64,000 nucleotides of DNA from Tetramitus jugosus (lineage: Eukaryota; Heterolobosea; Eutetramitea; Acrasida; Vahlkampfiidae): NCBI GenBank assembly GCA_937625935.1, contig OW569355.1, positions 62,001 to 126,000 of the forward strand, given 5' to 3'. Positions 52,901 through 62,921 of the stretch are shown here, one piece after another (positions within the stretch are counted from its first letter, which is position 1; the number at the start of each line of letters is the position of its first letter). The translations under genes and the position numbers were made by a program. The notes under the pieces were generated by a model, which saw nothing but the letters and a program-made list of their open reading frames with translations, was not told the origin of the DNA and made no database searches.

Positions 52901-53035
52901 GAAAGATTCATCGTAGTTACGATTAATTACCCGATGTAGAAAGTGGAGTTCCAGTTCGAAATGGCAGAAAGGGTGGAACTTACTAGTTCTTTCGGTCCTA
53001 CAACCGGTACAATCGAGAATGTTTATTGAACCATC

Positions 53036-53517
53036 CTAAAGCAGATCGGCAATGAGATCCTTGCTTCCTTTCTCGCCGGTTTCTCTTGCATATCGAATCA
53101 GAGAAATGTATTTTTCTTCGGATGTAGCTCCTACGACTATATAGAGAAATATTAGACAAGGGAACTACTCGATATCACATCATGTTCATCAGACTTACAT
53201 TTACAATCATCATCCCAGTTGGGTCTCTGTACATTCAACACAGATCCATCCCACAAGAAAACCACAGCTGGTGTCACTTCTATTTGATAATCAAATGAAG
53301 CTTCTTGATCAGAGAAGGCATCAAGAATGAAAATTTGAGCGAATGGCATATCTCCACTCATTCTTATTCTTTCGAAGCTTTGAGCTACATGAGTCGAAGT
53401 TCTGTTCCACTGTTCAGCAAAACAAATGACCATCAACCTCAATTGAGGTTGTTTTGATTGAATTGTATCTTTTACTGTTTGATACTCGTCCCATCTCACA
53501 ACACTCTGCTCGTTCAT
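53036..53517 (-). CDS. DIM1/TXNL4-type thioredoxin-like protein
   Basis: Exon 1 is 53199-53517 (ATG 53517) and exon 2 is 53036-53136, joined across a 62-nt intron (GTAAGT...TATATAG); 139 residues. DIM1/TXNL4 proteins are thioredoxin-fold subunits of the U5 snRNP. VICFAEQWNRTSTHVAQSF aligns with the DIM1 region that lacks a CxxC. QIFILDAFSDQE...VTPAVVFLWDGSVLN aligns with the strand-loop of that family, and the spliced DDDCKFVGATSEEKYISLI matches TKFVG...DLIEVI in TXNL4B. The C-terminus is shorter. The splice is what restores this similarity. Confidence 0.55.
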
Positions 53518-53538
53518 TGTTGCCCACCGTTTCGTACA

Positions 53539-53550
53539 TTGCGCCAAAAA
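53539..53550. promoter_or_regulatory. GCGCCAAA motif in a bidirectional promoter
   Basis: TTGCGCCAAAAA lies in the 89-bp interval between the DIM1-like start (53517, minus) and the AIRIM-like start (53607, plus). It is the inverse of TTTGGCGC and fits an E2F-like site. Confidence 0.35.
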
Positions 53551-53606
53551 CTATCGGGGAAAATAACACAAAAACAACGAAAACACAACATCAACAAACG
53601 AAAAAC

Positions 53607-54326
53607 ATGAATGAAGCAAACACAAAGTTCAAAAAATTGTTCATGAAGATGCTAGATGAAGTTGAGATATGGCAAGACCAACATCAAGCCACCATGGATC
53701 TCTTATCAGACTTGATTGGAAACATGAAGCATTTTTCAGTGATGAATCGTGCATGTGCCAGTAGCAGCCGTAGCAGTACTACCAATTCATCAAGGAATGG
53801 TGGAATAGGTGGACTCTTTTCACATTTTCCACACACCACTCGCCTCACTCAATTCAGTTACATGCAACAACTGGAGAAGGGTCAATCGGAGATTTATAAA
53901 TATCTCCGAGTGCAGAAACAAGTGTGTGATCGGTTGAATCAATTACAGAATGATGCATTCCAGTATTTTGAGCAACATAGGCTTGATTTGAACACGTGGA
54001 TGGACTTGAATCGGACAAATTTACACAAGAGTACACAAAAGTTTGCCAAGTTGTATGAGAGTGTGAACAGGGGTGCGACAAGTGATGATGATGTGGAGCA
54101 GCATCCATTCTATACCATTTCGAGCTATTTGAGTGAGTGTCAAGATATTTTTATCATGTTTCAGAAAGAATTGGACAGTAAGAGTCAATTGATTGAACAG
54201 GTGGATTATATGAAGAGTGTGGATGAGCTCACGAACATTTATCATCAATTTTCACAGTACAAGTTTGTGAATGTGGACAAGGTGATTGAGATTTTGGAGA
54301 AGGCAGAGTCTGAATCTGTGAAATAA
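53607..54326 (+). CDS. AIRIM/C1orf109-like protein
   Basis: I choose ATG 53607 (MNEANTKFKKLFMKMLDEVE), because the upstream in-frame part overlaps the neighbouring gene and lacks an ATG. 239 residues, all helical with a Ser-rich loop at about 50-70. The N-terminal helix pair (FKKLFMKMLDEVEIWQDQHQ), the middle LNQLQNDAFQYFEQHRLDLN and the C-terminal VDYMKSVDELTNIYHQF have the pattern of AIRIM (C1orf109), part of the 55LCC AAA+ complex that acts in ribosome biogenesis and replication. The similarity is modest and could be generic helical resemblance. Confidence 0.35.
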   Translation: MNEANTKFKKLFMKMLDEVEIWQDQHQATMDLLSDLIGNMKHFSVMNRACASSSRSSTTNSSRNGGIGGLFSHFPHTTRLTQFSYMQQLEKGQSEIYKYLRVQKQVCDRLNQLQNDAFQYFEQHRLDLNTWMDLNRTNLHKSTQKFAKLYESVNRGATSDDDVEQHPFYTISSYLSECQDIFIMFQKELDSKSQLIEQVDYMKSVDELTNIYHQFSQYKFVNVDKVIEILEKAESESVK

Positions 54327-54689
54327 GCTGAGTGTACTGTGATGGATGGTGATCTATTCTAGTAGAATGGATGCATCGTTCCTGGGTCACGGGTATTCAA
54401 TTGTCATCTCGGTCATCATCTCGGTCAGAGTATCCCAGAAGCGAGCAGATAGCCCCACTCCGTATTCTTATAAATTGAGTATGGGATGACAGAGGCGCGA
54501 CATTGTGACATGGTGTGACCATGTCAGCTGCTCGCTTGCAGCTGTGCTGAGAACGACCATCTTTTTTCAGTAAATTTTTCCGTTCGCTCTTCGGAGTTTT
54601 ACAAGTCAACAGTCAAAAATCTTCTGTGGCAAAAACAAAGAATCACAACATCAAAACCCATCCACCGAAACAAGACAACAATCCACAGA
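54327..54689. other. Intergenic region with two adjacent hairpins
   Basis: The region upstream of SEC6 contains a direct repeat TCATCTCGGTCA (twice, near 54403-54428). Two adjoining inverted repeats follow: GACATGGT-GTG-ACCATGTC (54507-54525) and CAGCTGC-TCGCTT-GCAGCTG (54525-54544). No coding sequence is evident. Confidence 0.45.
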
Positions 54690-57600
54690 ATGAGTGATTC
54701 TCCAGCAACTCCCAACATCAACAGGAGAAGGCTACGAAACAGGCAAACCATTGCCAACATTTACTCTGATTCTTCTCAAATCCTCCAAAATGTCTCCAAC
54801 AACAACAACAACAACAATAGTAACAGTAACAATAGCACATTGACAGTCGATACCAATGTATCATCATCATCATCAACAGCACCACTCTCACCTGCAATCA
54901 AAAACAACAATAACTCTACAAAGAAACCCTTGTCCGTCCAAACTGTTGACAAGAACAACAAAAACAACAACAAAAATAAGAGTAGTAGTAGTGCAGCAGC
55001 TGCGGTTCTATCTCCCTCGTCTTCTCATGGAGACAACAACATGTTTGGAGATTCTGCATTGATGGAGAGTGATAGTGAACAGGATGGAGGTGAAGAGCAC
55101 TATCGATTCCTCATGTCATCGAGTGCCATGCAAGAAATTGTGGACAAGGCACACAGTGCGGCACTGCAGAGAGCTCAAGAGTACTTGGACAATGAGAATG
55201 ATTTGAAAAAAGTCAATTATTTGATTGAGATGACAGAGAAGCAAGTAGCAAACGAAAAGCTAAAATTGTTGACATTGTCGTCGACGCAGATTGAAGAAGC
55301 GAGTAATGCACTGAGATTGATTGAACAGTCAGATGGGTTGATTACTGGTCTAAAAACATGTTTCAAGTCGATTAATCAGATTGGAGAGAGTAATTACAAG
55401 TTGATTTCGAGTTATGGAATGATTAGAGATGTGTCGAACACGGTGCAGAATATTGTAAAGACGAGTGAGACACTCAAGGGACTGTTGGGATTAAAGGATG
55501 ATATCGAGCAGGTGGATGAGTATTTGATGGATGATGAGGACTCTATGCTGCAAATGGCACATGATTCCATATTGGAGATGGAGAAGACGAGAGATGATAT
55601 TATGATGGAGGTGTACAATAGAGATTCATCGTTCGATACGCACTTTGAAGTATTTGAAGAGTACTTTAAGAGGATTGATGACGTGGTGGAGAGATTTCAA
55701 AATGTGTTGTGGCACATTTTGGAAGATGTTGAGTCGAGGGCTCAAGAGGATCCTGGTACTATTGTGAGAGTGATCGCAATTGTCGTGGCAGAGGAGGAGA
55801 GAGATGCAGAGAAGAGAAGTCGCGAAGAGGTGAGAATTTTGAAGGCAGAGGATGATCTCGATATGGACGAGATGACATATAATGATGACGATGATGATGA
55901 AGCATCTTCTGGCATGTATTCAGCAAGATTATCTACCAAGAAGACAACATCATCTGTTCGATCCAGGTCACTGAGCACCAAGAAATCACAAAGGAATGGA
56001 GAACAGGCGCAAACGATACGATACAGTAATTTCAAACAAAAAATGTATGAGGTCCTGAAGAATACAATTCGATTTAAATTTGAAGAAGGATTGGAGGATT
56101 GTAAATCAATGGACGAAAAGATTGAGCTTATCAAGTCTTATTTCGAAGATGATTTATGTCGTGTCACAGTGAGAGATATTGTGCCGTGCTTCCCTGCTAC
56201 TTTTGATATTTGGAAGTTCTTTGTGGACACATATGAGAACGAACTGGTCGAAATGGTGAACCGAATGATTGTAAAGTCAAACAAGAGATACAATGAAACT
56301 CCAATGGGTGAGAAGTTGAAAATGGTGCGATTTTTATCTTCATATCATGAGCTGGTTCAAGACACGATTGACACTCCAAGAAACTTTACAAAGGAGGCCG
56401 AGATTTTAGTCAGTGATTTCATCACGAACAGATCTGTAAGTATTTCAGTGATGTTTTGTTGAATTTGCTTTCTCTTGTTTCTTATTAACACTATTCTCAA
56501 TACATAGACATTTATGATCCAATGTGCTGTAAATACTGTGCAACAAGATTTTGGTGATGATTTGAAGAAGTCTATCTCTCTAAGTGCCAATAAGCGTGGT
56601 TATCCCTGTACTCCTACTCCAACAGAAGTGTTTACAATGTTGAACAGTCAAGTCGATGAAATTTATCGTAATGAGATTGATCAACTGATTCCGCTATTGG
56701 GAGAGAATTGCAGAGCTACGCTTCGATTGTTTGCCTCAGAAACAGTGAATCAAATCCAGTCAAGATTATCAGAATTGAATTTAGTCACACTGTGTGCTCT
56801 AGCAAATAACTGCACAAGAATTAAGTACTATACGAGGAATTTAAGTTCTCGTATCCTTCATTTGTTCGAAGAGAGGCACATTGACCAAGTTTTTGTCACT
56901 TATGACCAAGTTGTGGAAGAATTTAATCTCTTAGGCGAGAAATGTGTGGGATATGCATGTGATGTTATTACTAAAGATTTGGGTCCGCTCTATCAGCAGC
57001 TTTTCCAAAAGGATTGGGTGCGGTATCTCGAACCTGCTCAAGTACAAAACGGAGACAAATCAGATTCTGACTCTGATGATGATGGAAAGAAACAGAACGT
57101 GCACGAAGAATCACTAAAACAGGCGCTAATGGTAAAGGTAGTGAAATTACTAACAAAGTACTTTACAGAGAATCTTGAGCAAAATCTGCTGGAAGATGAA
57201 TGGTTGCCAATGTTGACAGAAAAGATTGCAACATATTGTGTGAATCAATACTTGGACCAGTTGCTGAATCCTAACTACAAATCACCAAAGTTTGACAATC
57301 CATCACTAGCTATGAGACAAATGAAGTTCGATATTCGAACGTTGAAGCAGTTCTTCTCTGATCCAGTTGAGATTATAGAAGGACATGGAGACGAAGCAAG
57401 TCAGAGTGGCAGCGAGGATGAGAGTGAAAGTGACAGCGAAAGTGGAAGCGATAGTGACTCTGATACAAATTCATCCAAGAGTGGATCGAGTGATGGAAAA
57501 GGGAAGGAGGAGTTGGATGAGTCGCTCGTTGATCCTGAGCCTCGAGCCATTAAGAGAAACAGACTCAGCGAAACTCAGCTGAAGAACGTTTTCAAACCGC

Positions 57601-58112
57601 TTGAGCTAACCTGTAAACTTATATTGTGTGACGACGCAGATGATGTCACCCTAGCATTGACAGATCTGACTCAAAATTACCCTGACATTAGTGCCAGTGT
57701 TGTGATTCGATTGTTGAAGTTAAGGAGCGACATCAACAAGAGTGAATACAAGAATATGACAGATGTTGTGTTCAATCACTTTGAACGATATGCAGATCGT
57801 GATATCGCTTCCTTCTCTTTGTTTGCAAAGTACGATTCTGGTATGAACAGGAGAATGATAGAAGCAAGCGAAACAACAGAGAAGAAGGCCAAGAGAAAGT
57901 GGTTCCGTTTTGGACGCTCGAAAAAACATCGAGCCTCACAAATGCGACTCATTGAATCGACCACACCTGTACCTGCCCCAACACAAGCTCAGAACAATTC
58001 AGAGGTGAGAGCTTCTGAGAACGTCCCATCATCTTCTGCTGGACAAAAACCAAAGCGAGGCGAACACACACAATACGATTCCATGAGCTTGGACGATTTT
58101 CTGTCGCTGTAA
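54690..58112 (+). CDS. SEC6: Exocyst complex component SEC6/EXOC3
   Basis: Two exons, 54690-56435 and 56508-58112, with a 72-nt phase-0 intron (GTAAGT...TACATAG). The product has 1116 residues. SEC6 is a core exocyst subunit tethering secretory vesicles to the plasma membrane. After an Asn/Ser-rich N-terminus, ALRLIEQSDGLITGLKTCF, FKSINQIGESNYKLI and LGLKDDIEQVDEYLMDDEDS are family features, as is the central DTHFEVFEEYFKRIDDVV helix. Exon 2 has ECVGYACDV-type helices and an acidic Ser/Asp/Glu insert (about 880-930). The C-terminal part adds a basic tail (KKAKRKWFRFGRSKKHR) that could bind membrane lipids. Length exceeds the usual 750-800 because of low-complexity inserts. Confidence 0.8.
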
Positions 58113-58206
58113 CGGCTGCTTCTCCCGCTCGAACTATTTAGACACAAATTTGATCTCTTCTCCGTTCTTGTTTCTCACTGAACAATTAATTAGCTAAGTT
58201 GCTATC

Positions 58207-59995
58207 ATGTTAACAGCAGGACCTCGTGTGGGAAGACGATCTGCGCAGAGCAAACAAAGACAACAGCTACGGAATGATGATGAAGAATCTCAAACCATTT
58301 ACATGTACGAAGAGCACACTTCGAACGTTCAGAACTCGCCAGAATCTCCTCCTTCTCACAATGTAAAGATAATAAAGCCTAGGAGAACATTATTGAGTTC
58401 AAGAATGCTGAACATGGATCTCATAGAGAAAAACATAACAGTCTCACCTCCACAACCTGCCAGAGCTCAGACAACCAGTGGAACTAATAATGCAGCAAGA
58501 TCTTCCGTTGTTCAATCTCCTCCATCGGCTGATTCAGTGATGGTGAGTATCAAAGAACCTCCCCGGCCCAGAGTGTTTTCATCTCCTCCACCGATAAGAA
58601 CTAACATTTCAATGGAGAGTACGGCTCCCCAGAAAAGTTCATCAACGAGTTATCAGAGCAATCAAACACCAAAAACTCAATCGCCTATATCCTCCTCTGC
58701 ACAAGCCAATACGTCAGGCATTGAAACCAAGCTGCTCAAGTACAAGAAAAAGATAGAAAAGCAGAAAAAACTACTCAATATCAAAGTAAAGGAGTTGGAG
58801 AGTAAAGAGGAACAAATTAGTGGCCTACAAGGTCAAATGAATCATTGGCGATGTGAATGTGAAAAGTTGCAGGAAAAGATGCGGGAGAGTAGCGCCTCTT
58901 TGAAAGATCAAGCATTGAAAGAAGAACAAGTGTCCACACGGGAAAATGAATTGTTCCAGCAGTTAGGACAAATGAAATTAGAGCTCGACAAGGAGAGAAT
59001 TTTCAGTAAATCGATACGAGACGAGAGTAATCTGCAGATAGAAACATTGGAGAGGTCGATAATAGAGAAGAATACAATCATAGACGAGATGGAGAAAAGA
59101 ATGAAAGCAATGAGCTTAGATTATGATGAGACATTCCGAAAAATGAAAGCGGACTTGGAATTACAGTCACAGAGCGAGATTCAACTGCATAATGCCAGAG
59201 AACAATTGAAACAAGATGCCCATATGTTGCATCTCGAAAATGAAAGCCTAAAACAAGAAGTGAAGAGCAATTCGATCACAATCAATGAACTTCAAAGTGC
59301 GTTATCAATTGTCAAGAGAGAAAGTGACTTTTATAAAAAGCAAAAGGACGATCTACTGGTTGAGAACACGAAAATGAGAGCAGTTCACAATTCGACGTAT
59401 AGTACGCTCTCAACAAACCCAGTATCATCGAATTTTTCTCATTATGACAGACACTTCGAGAGTTTACATCAAAAGTATCACTCTGACTCTACAATACAAC
59501 TAAGTGAGCCACCAAAACGTATTAGCGAACCAACTTCTTTCGAACCAACTCAGAGTAATGCCTACAACACTTCTCCTCCTAAGATATTCGCCAGAGGAAA
59601 GCACTTTCAATCTCATCAACATGATGTATTGAAGCCTGATTCCTCACCGAAAGAGTACATAACATCGAGCGTTCGAGTCACCCGAGCCCAGAATTCTGCA
59701 ACTCCCTTCGCTACAGAAGAAACGAGCAAGTAAGTAATTTCTTTTCAAGAATAACTTCTCAATTCGCTTACACCAAATTGATAATAGAGAACTGAAAAAC
59801 ATTGAGACACTGGAACAGAAAATCACCAAATTGAACTTAGAGCGGACACAATTGGATGGAGAACTTCAGAAACTACTCAGCACGAGGATCACGAACATCG
59901 AGCTGAGGAAGAGGAAAATGAACCTTGAACGGCGCTTGGAGGAAATTGCAAAGGAGAGTAGCGAGATTCGCCAAAGACTCCGAGATATAACATGA
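58207..59995 (+). CDS. Coiled-coil protein, two exons (unrecognised)
   Basis: Exon 1 58207-59729, intron of 58 nt (GTAAGT...ATAATAG), exon 2 59788-59995; 576 residues. Residues 1-170 are Ser/Pro/Gln-rich and disordered. From about 175 a long coiled coil runs (KYKKKIEKQKKLLNIKVKEL, then heptads to about 395). A disordered linker follows. The exon 2 C-terminus is a short charged helical pair (KNIETLEQKITKLNLERTQL, RRLEEIAKESSEIRQRLRDI). Such C-terminal modules occur in several centrosome/cilium proteins, but I cannot assign a family. Confidence 0.6.
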
Positions 59996-60126
59996 TTGAA
60001 TTGGACTGACAAGAGTCAACCACCTTTTTGATAAAAGCATTACTATTATACCAATTGAGTGTCAAAAAAGTAATGCATTCCAGCTGGACAGATGATCATG
60101 GTTCCCAACAAAAATATGAAAACTAT

Positions 60127-60200
60127 TACGATTGACCGGGATCGAACCGGCGACCTTGAGCGTGTTAAGCTCACGATCTAACCAACTGATCTACAACCGC
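60127..60200 (-). tRNA. tRNA-Val (AAC)
   Basis: 74 nt on the minus strand. Acceptor stem GCGGTTG pairs with CAATCGT (7 bp with wobbles). D arm is GATC-AGTTGGTTA-GATC. The anticodon arm TGAGC-TTAACAC-GCTCA has AAC at 34-36. T arm is GCCGG-TTCGATC-CCGGT, giving a perfect B box GGTTCGATCCC-like, with A as discriminator. TTTTT lies about 17 nt past the 3' end as a Pol III terminator. There is no intron. Confidence 0.9.
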
Positions 60201-60282
60201 TTACATTTTTGAATTTTTCGCCGTATTTTGGCCCTAAATGGCCCACAGACAGAGTTGCATTGTCTGATAATATGTCCGGTAT

Positions 60283-60301
60283 ATGATAGCTAGGCGCCTG
60301 C
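60283..60301 (+). mobile_element. 5' piece of retrotransposon relic copy 3
   Basis: The codons MIARRL continue in frame into LVKEVSEKL at 62053, matching ARMARILLSKEVSKRL of copy 1. The relic is split here by insertion of copy 2. It starts about 83 bp upstream of the tRNA-Val 5' end and points away from it. Confidence 0.7.
60288..60301 (+). repeat. Target-site duplication, left copy (14 bp)
   Basis: AGCTAGGCGCCTGC is repeated exactly at 62039-62052 and brackets copy 2. Confidence 0.85.
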
Positions 60302-61868
60302 ATGAGTATGCACCTCGATAAGTTGGAGTTGTTTGCCCGAAAGGACAGTGACAAGATATCAATTAGGGTTGCTGGCAAGGAAATTGCTTCGAAAGATCTT
60401 CCGTGCCTTGGGTCTGTTCACCAATTTGCATGGGGACTCTGATGCTCAAAAGAAACAGAGCAAACTGAAGGCCGCTCGAGTTCTCAACAGGTTGAAGGTG
60501 TTGAGACTGGGGCCAGCTCAGGTTGCTAGGATCGTGAACACTTGTATTCACCCAATTTTTCTCTATGCATCAGAGTTTACCAACTGGCCAAAAAGGTGGC
60601 TTAACGAGGTAAATTGCATGGGACGTAAAGCTGTGAAGCACGGATCAAGAGCCTTGAAGAGGTACCCGTCGGTACTTCTCTCTATCGGTAGGGACAGTGG
60701 TGGAATTGGACTGTGTGAGTTCAAGGAGTCCAATTGCCGCTTTCATATTCGGCATGCTACAAGGGAAGAGAGATGCGGAAGCACGTACACTGTTGTTGGA
60801 CACGCTTGATGATGTCAAGCAAAATCACCTACTCACCCAATTGAGTATTTTCCAATCCTGCAACAGGCTGGATCAAGTTAAGAATACATACTTGGTTTGG
60901 TGTGCAAAGCTCCTACATGAATCCAACATCACCATCGGAGATGCTTCTCTACACGAATGTCAAGGTTGCAATGTGGCTTTTCATCTCCCCTTAAGTGAAG
61001 CATTCTCAAGGCAAACGGAGTGCACAGAAACGAACAACTATATCACGAAGGTAGTATCATGTCTTATGAGAAGGCAAAGAGTTTCTACGGTCTAAAGGGC
61101 TTAGGACCCAGGAAGTACCGACATGTACAGTTCTATATGGAACTGTCGGGCACTCCGAGTGAGTGCTCCAATGACCGAAAACATTAACGAACTCTTCACT
61201 GATGGAGTCCGAACCGTGGATATCCATGCCAAGACACATCTGGCAAATTTCCACCAACGAAAAAGAGAAAAGGAGATCTTGAGTAACAGTAAGTGGTGGC
61301 TTGATGGAGAACTCACGAGGTGGAATAAGTGGAATACTTTTCTGAAGTGTCCTTTTGGTCTCGACAGAAGAGACCTTTGGTTTTATCATCAGGTGAGGAG
61401 TGGCACCTTGCATACTCTTTCAGTGATGCAGAGTTTATATGGAGGCACTCATGGCACGACGTGTCCTTGTTGTGGAGAGGATGATGATACAATCACTCAT
61501 CTTTTGGTTGAGTGTTCATTTGCACAAGAAGTAAGAAAGAGAATATGTGTGTCCGTGGTTGATAAACTCAACAGATTAAGGTTGCCTAAAGACACAAAGG
61601 TGGAACTCTGGTTCGACAGTTACTTGTACTGTAATGGTAGCTTGATCAAAAGAAATGCTGCCATGACCTCACATGATATTTTGGCTGGTCTGATGGGGAA
61701 GGAGGGAGAGACAAGGGAGGATATCCTCAATGCTCTCATAAAGACAGGATGCAAAAAGAAGGTCGCAGAAAAAAGGGCTGCGAGTGTAGTTGACTGCACC
61801 AAGAGGGAGTGTGTTAAAGAGCTGCACAAGTTGTTCATCACGTCTAAGGAGAGGTGGAGAGAAACGAT

Positions 61869-61893
61869 GCTCTGCTCCGTGCCGGTGCAGAGC
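61869..61893 (+). other. 3' hairpin 1 of retrotransposon copy 2
   Basis: GCTCTGCTCCG-TGC-CGGTGCAGAGC: 11-bp stem with one mismatch, at the end of the coding frame. Confidence 0.6.
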
Positions 61894-61947
61894 AACACAA
61901 CAACTACTAGTCATCATGGACTTGACAGGGTAAGGAAGTGAACAAGC

Positions 61948-61972
61948 GCTCTGCACCGTGCCGGTGCAGAGC
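61948..61972 (+). other. 3' hairpin 2 of retrotransposon copy 2
   Basis: GCTCTGCACCG-TGC-CGGTGCAGAGC: perfect 11-bp stem, starting 7 nt after the stop codon. It is nearly identical to hairpin 1, 79 bp upstream. Confidence 0.7.
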
Positions 61973-62038
61973 AGCATCACTCCCAGTAACAAGGTGAAAT
62001 GAATAAAGAGGCAACTCATGTTGTATGGAAAAAAAAAA

Positions 62039-62052
62039 AGCTAGGCGCCTGC
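62039..62052 (+). repeat. Target-site duplication, right copy (14 bp)
   Basis: AGCTAGGCGCCTGC directly follows the poly(A) of copy 2; its first A is ambiguous with the A-run. Confidence 0.85.
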
Positions 62053-62365
62053 TAGTCAAAGAAGTTTCGGAGAAACTAGGAAGGTTAGGTATACACAGAG
62101 CTAAATCTGTGGACCTTTGGTTCGACAATCAGAAGTAATGGTTGGCTTAAGATGAATAGTGCGAGGAAAACAAGTAAGGAGTACAGACTAGGTATGTTGA
62201 GAGTAGAAACACGAGCTACGAAGCAAATAACGAGAGGATTAACGAAGAATGGAATGACGAAGGACGTAGCAGAGAGAAAAGCCAAACTAATTGTACACAA
62301 CACCAAGGTGTCTTGAGGTGATGCATCACCTCTTCACTAGCTCCAAAGAACTTGACGGTTGTTAA
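62053..62365 (+). mobile_element. Retrotransposon relic copy 3, 3' portion (frameshifted)
   Basis: Continues the frame of 60283-60301 (LVKEVSEKLGRLGIHRAKS, VDLWFDNQ). One extra base at about 62133 shifts it into SNGWLKMNSARKTSKEYRL..., and another shift near 62311 leads to EVMHHLFTSSKELDGC and TAA at 62363-62365. The tail matches that of copy 1 (RHLFTN) and copy 2 (KLFITSKE). Confidence 0.8.
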
Positions 62366-62825
62366 TGCATTCTGCCGTCACGAAGCAAACAAGTACTGCA
62401 AGTACAGAGAGCAACAAAGAAATAAAAGTGCAACCAATTGGTTGTATTTAAAACAAAAAAGCCCACTCAGTTTCAAACTCCACGTAAAGAGAGGCACCCT
62501 GCACACAAAAGAGGTTGTTCGTGGGCTGTATAATCCCAGTGAAAAGAACCAGAAAGTGTGCTGCACTGAGCAGATGCCCGAGGGCTGTTTATGCCAGACG
62601 GTCAGGGAGTTAACAGCTATGGGAGTAGCCTCCGATAGCTGTATCGATATTTGGTTCGACAATCGAGGTAAGATTGAAAAGCGACCACTGAGGTTGACGA
62701 GTAGGGAATTCCTCATGGGTATGATGGGAATTGTGAAACGGAGGTGTCTCACGACCCTCCTTCATCGATGGTTGAAGAAAACAAAAGACAATGCAGTGAG
62801 CAACCGAAATGGTTGTATTTGCTGA
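62366..62825 (+). mobile_element. Retrotransposon relic copy 4 (C-terminal fragment)
   Basis: A frame open from 62352 carries FKLHVKRGTLHTKEVVRGLY, which matches VKSQTLHTKAVVKHLYG of copy 1, then CIDIWFDNRG and SREFLMGMMG. The zinc-binding region between them is shortened by an internal deletion. It is another decayed copy of the same family, abutting copy 3 head to tail. Confidence 0.75.
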
Positions 62826-62921
62826 CCCTAAGAAACAGTTTGTTTCCTTCGAATTCCCAGGAGTAATTCTAGTTTTTGATCATGTTGATCTTTTCGTGCT
62901 CCACTAAAAAAAATCATGTAA

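Larger units (their letters stand above)
60302..62038 (+). mobile_element. 5'-truncated non-LTR retrotransposon copy 2, frameshifted
   Basis: It starts abruptly at the codon matching residue about 440 of copy 1 (MSMHLDKLELFARK against MVMHPNKLELYVRK), ends with poly(A) at 62029-62039, and is flanked by a 14-bp target-site duplication. The coding sequence is broken by about three frameshifts: near 60395, within 60720-60800 and near 61095-61123. Identifiable pieces are FRALGLFTNLHGDSD, NTCIHPIFLYASEFT, LDTLDDVKQ, then GTLHTLSVMQSLYGG and the zinc motif CPCCGEDDDTITHLLVEC. The C-terminal frame ends at 61941. It is classic target-primed reverse transcription with 5' truncation. Confidence 0.9.
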
